From the NCBI GenBank assembly GCA_002433335.1, contig DJHY01000316.1:1-5310 (forward strand): a stretch of DNA of 5,310 nucleotides, written 5' to 3'. Below, piece after piece: positions 1 through 5,085 of the stretch (position 1 is the stretch's first letter; every line of letters starts with the position of its first letter). The notes under the pieces were generated by a model. The model did no database searches. It was not told the origin of the DNA and was given only the letters and a program-made list of their open reading frames with translations. The position numbers and the translations under genes are program-made. This DNA comes from Rhodospirillaceae bacterium UBA6608. Its GTDB lineage: Bacteria > Pseudomonadota > Alphaproteobacteria > Rhodospirillales_A > Casp-alpha2.

Positions 1-159
1 TACGTCATCCGACCCAGCCATCATATGTGGGCCGAGGACGACAAGGTTCTGTACGAGGGAAGCGCCGGGACGCCGGTCGATCCCACCTTCGAGTACTCGA
101 GCGACGGCAACGATACCGTGTTGGACATCGACGCCATCCGGTCGATGGTCTCCGTATGA
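1..159 (+). CDS. pseB: C-terminal end of PseB, UDP-N-acetylglucosamine 4,6-dehydratase (inverting), 5'-truncated by window
   Basis: Only the last 52 codons are present, read in frame 1 to a TGA at 157-159. The Rossmann and catalytic parts lie upstream of the window. The tail contains FEYSSDGND followed by a short acidic helix (LDIDAIRSMV). This resembles the C-terminus of PseB/FlaA1-type dehydratases, where a PxxFxYSSDxN-like segment leads into a final helix of the L-x-x-x-x-(L/I)-R-x-M type. PseB is a soluble NADP-dependent short-chain dehydrogenase that starts pseudaminic acid synthesis by 4,6-dehydration and C5 epimerisation of UDP-GlcNAc. The assignment rests on this short tail and on pseC following directly with a 4-base overlap, the usual pair order. 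A different sugar 4,6-dehydratase of the same family is the main alternative. Confidence 0.82.
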   Translation, partial: YVIRPSHHMWAEDDKVLYEGSAGTPVDPTFEYSSDGNDTVLDIDAIRSMVSV

Positions 160-1340
160 CGCAGCGCTTCCTCCAGTACGGATCGCAACAGATCGACGAA
201 GCCGACTTCGCTGCGGTGCGCGAGGTATTGGAGGGAGATTTCCTAACGCAGGGCCCCGCCGTCGAACGATTTGAAGCCACGTTGACGGAAAGAACAGGAG
301 CCCGGTTCGCCGTCGCCGTCAGCAGCGGCACTGCGGGCCTGCATATCGCCTGTCTGGCCGCCGGCTTGAAACCTGGCGACAAGGGCCTGACCTCCGCCTT
401 GACCTTCGTCGCCTCGGCCAACGGCATTCGTTATACCGGGGCCGATGCGGCCTTGGTCGATATCGACCCGAAGACCCTGGGGTTCTCCGGCACCGGGTTG
501 ACATCCGCGTTGGCGACCCATTCCGATGCATCGGTAATCATGCCCGTGCACTTCGGCGGATTGGCTGGAGACGTCGCCTTGATCAGAAAAGCTGCGGGCG
601 AGCGTTGCATCATCGAAGACGCCTGCCACGCCCTTGGCGGAACGTATGAAGACGGCAGCCCTGTCGGCTGCGGCAAGTTCGCGGACATGTCGGTGTTTTC
701 GTTCCATCCGGTCAAGCCGATCACGACGGCGGAGGGCGGCGCCGTCGTGACCAACGACCCCGAATTGGCCGATCGCCTGCGGCGGCTTCGCAGCCACGGG
801 ATCGAACGGGACCGATCCAGATTCGTCGCCGCCCCCACCGGTGACGATGCCGATGCGCCCTGGTGGTACGAACAACACGAGTTGGGTTTCAACTATCGGC
901 TCAGCGACCTGCACGCCGCGTTGGGCGCATCTCAGATGAAACGCCTGGATGCCTTCATCGCCCGCCGACGAGAGATCGCAAGCTATTACGATCAAGCCTT
1001 CGCCAACCTGAACGCCATAATCCCCGCCCAGGCCGACCCGGCGCAACGCTGCCGCTCCGCCCACCATATTTATGTGATTCAAGCCGACTGGCGGGCTATC
1101 GGGCACACCCGAAAATCGTTCATGGCGGCTCTGGCCGAACGGAGCATCGGCAGCCAGGTTCACTACATTCCTGTCTATGAGCAACCAGTCCACCACGACT
1201 TGCGTGGGCGAGGCGAGCAGGATTTTCCGGAAACCGCCCAGTATTATAAAAGCTGTCTGACTCTTCCGTTCCATCAAGGTTTGACCGATGAAGAGGTTGA
1301 GCGCGTCGTCGTCGCCGTTAAGGAATGCGCAGGTCAGTGA
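156..1340 (+). CDS. pseC: PseC, UDP-4-amino-4,6-dideoxy-N-acetyl-beta-L-altrosamine transaminase
   Basis: This 394-residue protein is a DegT/DnrJ/EryC1/StrS-type PLP-dependent sugar aminotransferase, close to the usual PseC length. It transfers an amino group, normally from glutamate, to C4 of the 4-keto sugar made by PseB. Visible family features in order: SGTAGLH at 57-63 (PLP phosphate contact), LTFVASANGIRY at 82-93, VHFGGLAGD at 131-139, EDACHALGG at 154-162 with Asp155 (pyridine nitrogen partner), and SFHPVKPITTAEGGA at 182-196 with Lys187 as the expected Schiff-base lysine. NYRLSDLHAALG and the VHYIPVY segment follow, and the C-terminus (LPFHQGLTDEEVERVV) is typical. The start at ATG 156 gives an ATGA overlap with pseB and a family-like N-terminus (MTQRFLQYGSQQIDEADF). 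An in-frame ATG at 27 would only add an Arg-rich tail read out of frame through pseB. No clear Shine-Dalgarno precedes ATG 156, so translation is probably coupled to pseB. All expected key residues are present. Confidence 0.93.
   Translation: MTQRFLQYGSQQIDEADFAAVREVLEGDFLTQGPAVERFEATLTERTGARFAVAVSSGTAGLHIACLAAGLKPGDKGLTSALTFVASANGIRYTGADAALVDIDPKTLGFSGTGLTSALATHSDASVIMPVHFGGLAGDVALIRKAAGERCIIEDACHALGGTYEDGSPVGCGKFADMSVFSFHPVKPITTAEGGAVVTNDPELADRLRRLRSHGIERDRSRFVAAPTGDDADAPWWYEQHELGFNYRLSDLHAALGASQMKRLDAFIARRREIASYYDQAFANLNAIIPAQADPAQRCRSAHHIYVIQADWRAIGHTRKSFMAALAERSIGSQVHYIPVYEQPVHHDLRGRGEQDFPETAQYYKSCLTLPFHQGLTDEEVERVVVAVKECAGQ
721..750 (+). repeat. Perfect 11-bp inverted repeat with 8-base loop inside pseC
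   Basis: TCACGACGGCG at 721-731 is exactly complementary to CGCCGTCGTGA at 740-750, separated by eight bases. The stem is GC-rich and would fold stably in mRNA. It encodes the conserved stretch just after the PLP lysine (ITTAEGGAVVT), whose codons naturally form near-palindromes in GC-rich genes, so a biased protein motif is the simplest explanation. There is no T-tract after it, so it is not an intrinsic terminator. Confidence 0.5.
1320..1339 (+). promoter_or_regulatory. Ribosome-binding region and competing starts for the SpsF-like gene
   Basis: AAGGA at 1320-1324 directly abuts ATG 1325, leaving no spacer, so it cannot serve that start as a normal Shine-Dalgarno. It lies 12 bases before GTG 1337, somewhat far but usable. 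A weaker AGG at 1331-1333 is 3 bases before the GTG. The GTG overlaps the pseC stop as GTGA, so re-initiation by the terminating ribosome is plausible. On balance GTG 1337 is a serious alternative start. The coding feature is drawn from ATG 1325 as the outer limit. Confidence 0.45.
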
Positions 1341-2143
1341 CCATTGCCGTCATCGTTCAAGCGCGCATGGCATCCACCCGGTTGCCGGGAAAGATCCTGT
1401 TGGACGCCGGGGGACGAACGTTCCTCTCCTGGGTTTTGCAGCGGTGCCTTCTGATCCCCGGCGTTGATGTCGTGTGTTGCGCGACATCCTCCGAACCGGA
1501 TTGCGACCCGATTGCCGCCGAGGCGGAACGACAGGGTGCTCATGTATTTCGCGGTTCGGAAACGGATGTTCTCAACCGATATCGCGGCGCCGCAGACGCG
1601 GTCGGCGCCGACACGGTCATGCGCGTGACCAGCGATTGTCCGTTGATCGATCCGCAAACCTGCGGAGCGGTTATTGATTTATTACGCAGCAGCGGCGCGG
1701 ACTATGCCTGTAACAACATGCCCTCATCCTGGCCCCACGGCTTGGACTGCGAAGCATTTTCCGCCGACGTCTTGCGCGTTGCGGACGATACCGCAACGGC
1801 GCACGACGCCCGAGAACACGTCACGCCGTTCCTTCGAACCGGCGCCGCGTTTCGTCAGGCATCACTGCCCGGTCCTGGCGGCGCCTGGGAACAACTACGA
1901 TGGACCTTGGACACGCCGGACGATCACAGGTTCCTGTCATCTTTCCTTCCGCTGCTGCCCGGGTTGTCGGCTGATTTTCCGACCGTCGGCGCCTGTCTGG
2001 CAGCGCATCCAGACCTGCTTCACTTTTGTTACCGGATTGGGCACGAAAACCGAAACGAAGCGCATGCCCCCATCCAGGGCACGATGCCGACTTTCGCCAC
2101 CCAGTTGCCGAACATTGCACCCATGCTTGAAACAGGACGCTGA
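1325..2143 (+). CDS. SpsF-family nucleotidyltransferase (cytidylyltransferase-like), candidate CMP-pseudaminic acid synthetase
   Basis: The protein has 272 residues from ATG 1325, or 268 from GTG 1337. It belongs to the SpsF branch (spore coat polysaccharide SpsF, COG1861 type) of the GT-A nucleotidyltransferase fold. Motifs, numbered from ATG 1325: QARMASTRLPGK at 12-23 (nucleotide-binding loop, as in KdsB-like enzymes), FRGSETDVLNRY at 75-86, RVTSDCPLIDP at 100-110 with Asp104 as probable metal ligand, REHVTPF at 163-169 and LRWTLDTPDD at 191-200. The gene sits between pseC and pseG, where pseudaminic acid clusters often carry a CMP-sugar synthetase. It may therefore play the PseF role even though it is not the NeuA-like PseF type; this is inference from position. 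The gene overlaps pseC. GTG 1337 gives a GTGA overlap and an N-terminus of typical SpsF length (about six residues before VQARM), while ATG 1325 adds only MRRS. The C-terminal roughly 35 residues show no motif I recognise. Confidence 0.85.
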   Translation: MRRSVTIAVIVQARMASTRLPGKILLDAGGRTFLSWVLQRCLLIPGVDVVCCATSSEPDCDPIAAEAERQGAHVFRGSETDVLNRYRGAADAVGADTVMRVTSDCPLIDPQTCGAVIDLLRSSGADYACNNMPSSWPHGLDCEAFSADVLRVADDTATAHDAREHVTPFLRTGAAFRQASLPGPGGAWEQLRWTLDTPDDHRFLSSFLPLLPGLSADFPTVGACLAAHPDLLHFCYRIGHENRNEAHAPIQGTMPTFATQLPNIAPMLETGR

Positions 2144-2167
2144 CGAGAGCAGATCGCGGAAACGATC

Positions 2168-3178
2168 GTGGATCAGAAGCCCCAAACAGTCGCCTTCATA
2201 TTGGAAGCCGGCCCCGGCATAGGTCTGGGCCATGTCGATCGTAGCGGGGTCCTCGCAAGAGAACTTCAACGACGCGGGCATTCAGTTTTGGCTGCCGTCC
2301 AAGGGCCCCGCGACGTCCTCCCCGACCGGGGCTGGCAAGCGCTATCGCACGCACGCCAACTACAAGCCGAAACAGGCGAGCCGACGGAAGCCAAGGTCCT
2401 GGATCTCGCCAGCGAGACAAACCCGCAATGGATCTGCATCGACGGATACGGCTTCGCCAACGACAAATTCATTCGGGCGCTGAAAGCCCGCGGCTACCGG
2501 GTTCTCGTCTTCGATGATTTGGATCCAAACCGCCTGAAGGGGCTCGCAGATATCGTGGTCAATCAGAACGGCTCCGGCGGGAACGAACAAAGCGGACTGT
2601 TGAACGACACACGATATGCCCTGGTTTCCGCAAATCTGCTTGCCGGACGCAACCGACCGGCTACTTCATGGCAGGGTCGAATTCTCGTTTCGCTCGGCGG
2701 CGCCGATCCCAAGAATCTGACGCGTCCCATTCTACGCCTGCTCGACCAGACATTGATACCGGCCTGCGACATCGACGTCATCATCGGACCTTACTTTGAA
2801 GACAAGGGGCCATTCGAATCCCCGCGTCATCGGCTTCACATCCATGACGCGCCCGAGACATTGACCCCATTCATGCTTTCCGCCGACTTGATCGTTACTG
2901 CGGCAGGCAGTTCCTGTTGGCAAGCCTGCGCGGCGGCCATACCGATGGTCGCCATCGAAACGGCGGACAATCAGCGGGTCGTCACCAGAACATTGGCCGA
3001 CGCCAAAGCCGCTGTCGTTCTTCGGGGAGACGACCTCGCGCATGCGCAAACGGTTTTCAAAGACTCAATAACAAGGCTTGTATCCGACGATACGGCGCGT
3101 CATACGCTGTCTCAGGCAGCAGCCGCGCTGGTCGACGGCCAAGGCGCGCATCGCATCGCCGATGCCATGGGCCTTTAG
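2168..3178 (+). CDS. pseG: PseG, UDP-2,4-diacetamido-2,4,6-trideoxy-beta-L-altropyranose hydrolase
   Basis: This 336-residue GT-B-fold protein (PseG/SpsG family) is close to the usual length. It hydrolyses the nucleotide sugar to release UDP and the free 2,4-diacetamido sugar used by the synthase PseI. The N-terminal domain has the glycine-rich GIGLGHVDR at 17-25, with His22 matching the catalytic His of Campylobacter PseG, then CIDGYGF at 90-96 and VFDDLDPN at 114-121. The linker region has VVNQN at 130-134. The C-terminal domain has ILVSLGGADPKNLT at 172-185, HDAPETLTPFMLSADLI at 226-242, AAGSSCWQACAAAIP at 245-259 and ADNQ at 266-269. One departure: the Glu normally following SSxx(W/N) in the nucleotide-binding loop is Gln252 here (CAA at 2921-2923). 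The start is GTG 2168, 24 bases after the SpsF-like stop, with a weak GGAA upstream. No acetyltransferase domain (PseH) is fused or adjacent, so that step must be encoded elsewhere. Confidence 0.88.
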   Translation: MDQKPQTVAFILEAGPGIGLGHVDRSGVLARELQRRGHSVLAAVQGPRDVLPDRGWQALSHARQLQAETGEPTEAKVLDLASETNPQWICIDGYGFANDKFIRALKARGYRVLVFDDLDPNRLKGLADIVVNQNGSGGNEQSGLLNDTRYALVSANLLAGRNRPATSWQGRILVSLGGADPKNLTRPILRLLDQTLIPACDIDVIIGPYFEDKGPFESPRHRLHIHDAPETLTPFMLSADLIVTAAGSSCWQACAAAIPMVAIETADNQRVVTRTLADAKAAVVLRGDDLAHAQTVFKDSITRLVSDDTARHTLSQAAAALVDGQGAHRIADAMGL

Positions 3179-3208
3179 CGCGCAAGCCGACCGGGAAACG
3201 GAAGCACC

Positions 3209-4195
3209 GTGAAAACATTCATCTCGACCATTCCTTTTGGCGCGATCGACCCATACCCGATCAATGCCTTGAAAGACGCCGGACTGGATTTTCGAATCAA
3301 CTCCTTCGGGCGCCGCCTACATCCGGACGAGGTTGCCTCGGCAATCGGTGATAGCGAGATCGTCATCGCCGGAACCGAGCCGATCACGGCGGACGTCATG
3401 GCCCAGTGCCCGAACCTAAAAGCGATCTGCCGTGTCGGGATCGGACTGGACAGCGTCGACCTGACTGCGGCGCGGCGCCAGGGAATTGCCGTTTCTTACA
3501 CACCCGACGGCCCGTCGCCGGCGGTTGCCGAGCTCGCCGTCGGCCTGATTTTGGACCTGTTGCGCGGCGCCACCAGGACAGACCGAGACATGCGCCAAGG
3601 TATCTGGAGCCGGTTCGCCGGGAAGCGCATCGCCTGTTCGACCATCGGCATTTTAGGTGTCGGACGGATCGGCAGCCGGGTCATCCGGCATTTGAGCGCC
3701 GGTTTTCCAGGCGTCAGAATTCTGGCCAATGACGTTCAACCCGATCCGGCTTTGGATGGGTTGGTTGAATGGACCGACAAACCCACGCTGTTCCGGGAAA
3801 GCGACGTCATCAGCTTGCACCTGCCCTTGACGCCGACCACCCGAAACTTGATTTCGGCGGAAACCTTCGAGGCCGTCAAAGAGAGCGCGGTGCTGATCAA
3901 TACGGCTCGTGGCGGGATCGTAAACGAAGACGATCTGGCCCATGCGTTGACCGCCGGAAAGCTTCGCGCCGCGGCGGTCGATGTTTTTGAACATGAGCCT
4001 TATAACGGGCCCCTGACAAAAGTTGAGAACGTCGTCCTGACCTGTCATATGGGCTCCATGACCGAAGATTGTCGCGCCCGGATGGAGATCGAAGCAACGG
4101 ATGAAGCGATCAGGTTTGCGCGCGGCGAAGCCTTTCGCTCGCCGGTGCCCGAAGAAGAATACCGGCTTGCGCTGATGTCGATGGAGGCAAAATGA
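3209..4195 (+). CDS. D-2-hydroxyacid dehydrogenase (phosphoglycerate dehydrogenase-like), NAD-binding
   Basis: This 328-residue protein is a D-isomer-specific 2-hydroxyacid dehydrogenase with the family's split catalytic domain around an NAD domain. Features: PSPAVAELAVGLIL at 102-115 (interdomain hinge), the dinucleotide loop GVGRIG at 150-155, Asp175 at the end of the second strand (suggesting NAD over NADP), and catalytic Arg234 in NTARGGIVNE, Glu263 in DVFEHEP and His280 in TCHMGS. The Arg-to-Glu spacing (29) and Glu-to-His spacing (17) fit the family. The protein is short and lacks the ACT-type regulatory extension of SerA, so a housekeeping serine role is unlikely. The start is GTG 3209, with GGAAG at 3200-3204 and a 30-base gap after pseG. 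The stop overlaps the next gene as ATGA. Its place in a sugar cluster suggests oxidation or reduction of a 2-hydroxy/2-keto acid group on a sugar acid or small precursor. The substrate cannot be read from the sequence. Confidence 0.88.
   Translation: MKTFISTIPFGAIDPYPINALKDAGLDFRINSFGRRLHPDEVASAIGDSEIVIAGTEPITADVMAQCPNLKAICRVGIGLDSVDLTAARRQGIAVSYTPDGPSPAVAELAVGLILDLLRGATRTDRDMRQGIWSRFAGKRIACSTIGILGVGRIGSRVIRHLSAGFPGVRILANDVQPDPALDGLVEWTDKPTLFRESDVISLHLPLTPTTRNLISAETFEAVKESAVLINTARGGIVNEDDLAHALTAGKLRAAAVDVFEHEPYNGPLTKVENVVLTCHMGSMTEDCRARMEIEATDEAIRFARGEAFRSPVPEEEYRLALMSMEAK
4183..4187 (+). promoter_or_regulatory. Shine-Dalgarno GGAGG for the SDR gene
   Basis: GGAGG lies 4 bases before ATG 4192, inside the last codons of the hydroxyacid dehydrogenase gene. 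It is the strongest ribosome-binding sequence I see in the window and supports ATG 4192, whose ATGA overlap with the upstream stop also suggests coupling. Confidence 0.7.
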
Positions 4196-5085
4196 AAGTT
4201 CTGGTAACCGGCGGATCGGGGTTTCTCGGCAGCCATGTCGCCGACGCGTTAACCGACGCGGGCCATGACGTGTCGATCTTCGATCTGTCGCCCTCTCCCT
4301 ATATCCGGGCGGACCAAAAAATGGTCATCGGAGATATCACCGACGAGGCGGCGGTGTCTCAGGCGATCAGCGGATGCGACGTCGTCTATCACATGGCGGC
4401 ATTGGCCGACATCAACGAAGCCATGGATAAGCCGTCCGACACGGTCCGCGTCAACATCCTGGGCACCCTGAACGTTCTGGAGGCGGCCCGCGCGGCTGAA
4501 TTGACCCGCGTCGTTCTGGCCAGTTCGATTTATGTCTACAGCAGCCAGGGCTCGTTCTATCGAACCTCGAAGCAAGCCAGCGAACTGTTGCTTCAGGACT
4601 ACAACGAACGGTTCGGCCTGCCTTATACGATCCTGCGCTTCGGCTCCCTTTACGGCCCGCGCGCGAACGACACCAATACGGTGCACAGGCTGATCTCCGA
4701 GGCGCTCACCAAGGGTCACATGGAGTATCGCGGCACGGGGGAAGAAGTTCGTGAATACATCCATGTCCTCGATGCCGCGGCCGGGTCAGCCGATATTCTG
4801 GCGCCGGAGTTCGAGGGAGAGATCATTCACCTGACCGGCCAAGAGAGAATCCGGACAGGCGAGATGCTCGAGATGATCCGTGAAATTTCCGGCGGGAAGG
4901 TGAACTTCGATACAGGCAACGGATCGGTGGCAGGGCATTACGTCCAAACCCCCTACAGCTTCGTCCCGCGGCTTGGGAAGAAGCTGTCCCGGGGAACCTA
5001 TATCGATCTCGGCCTTGGTCTGCTCGAATGCATGAATACCATCAGCCAGGAACTGAACGGCGAATTTGGAGCAACGGAAGAATGA
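4192..5085 (+). CDS. Extended SDR, NAD-dependent sugar epimerase/dehydratase family
   Basis: This 297-residue protein is an extended short-chain dehydrogenase of the GalE/RmlB-like type that acts on nucleotide sugars. The Rossmann start is TGGSGFLGSH at 6-15 (GxxGxxG at 7, 10, 13), and Asp31 ends the second strand, which favours NAD. HMAALADI at 67-74, VNILGTLNVLEAAR at 87-100, SSIYVY at 111-116, the YxxxK pair Tyr123/Lys127, LRFGSLYGPR at 148-157 and REYIHVLDAA at 187-196 are all recognisable. It is somewhat short for the family. The loop between the catalytic Ser strand and YxxxK is very compact: only SSQGSF separates SSIYVY from Tyr123, where GalE-type enzymes carry an E/P-rich loop of roughly 15 or more extra residues. 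It overlaps both neighbours by ATGA, so it is probably produced with the hydroxyacid dehydrogenase and the cytidylyltransferase. Epimerase, 4,6-dehydratase or reductase activity cannot be told apart from the sequence. It is not LegB or PseB on the visible motifs. Confidence 0.87.
   Translation: MKVLVTGGSGFLGSHVADALTDAGHDVSIFDLSPSPYIRADQKMVIGDITDEAAVSQAISGCDVVYHMAALADINEAMDKPSDTVRVNILGTLNVLEAARAAELTRVVLASSIYVYSSQGSFYRTSKQASELLLQDYNERFGLPYTILRFGSLYGPRANDTNTVHRLISEALTKGHMEYRGTGEEVREYIHVLDAAAGSADILAPEFEGEIIHLTGQERIRTGEMLEMIREISGGKVNFDTGNGSVAGHYVQTPYSFVPRLGKKLSRGTYIDLGLGLLECMNTISQELNGEFGATEE
5068..5071 (+). promoter_or_regulatory. Probable Shine-Dalgarno GGAG for the NeuA-like gene
   Basis: GGAG lies 10 bases before ATG 5082, within the end of the SDR gene. 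A GGAAGA at 5076-5081 is closer but abuts the start codon. Together with the ATGA overlap it supports ATG 5082 as the start. Confidence 0.45.

Noticed and set aside
27..155. N-terminal extension of pseC from an upstream in-frame ATG at 27
   Set aside because: It overlaps the pseB tail, is Arg-rich as out-of-frame translation tends to be, and has no counterpart in the aminotransferase family. ATG 156 gives an ATGA overlap and a standard N-terminus.
243..1277. Long open frame of 344 codons on the minus strand opposite pseC
   Set aside because: pseC on the + strand has all family motifs. The minus-strand translation shows no recognisable domain and is the usual by-product of third-position GC bias.
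1584..1612. Two GC palindromes, GCGGCGCCGC (1584-1593) and GTCGGCGCCGAC (1601-1612), close together in the SpsF-like gene
   Set aside because: Both centre on GGCGCC from adjacent GGC GCC (Gly-Ala) codons, a string seen many times across this GC-rich window. A coding by-product is the simplest reading.
2152..2167. GATCG/CGATC inverted repeat with a 6-base loop holding the weak GGAA before the pseG GTG start
   Set aside because: Five-base arms occur often by chance. The position at the ribosome-binding site is suggestive, but there is no further pairing and no T-tract, so neither a regulatory hairpin nor a terminator can be claimed.
3179..3208. Possible promoter or terminator in the 30-base gap before the hydroxyacid dehydrogenase
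   Set aside because: No -35/-10-like pair, no stem and no T-tract is visible. The gap is simply a short leader with GGAAG before the GTG.
4249..4764. Minus-strand open frame of 171 codons opposite the SDR gene
   Set aside because: It lies entirely within a well-supported gene and has no domain or ribosome-binding signal.
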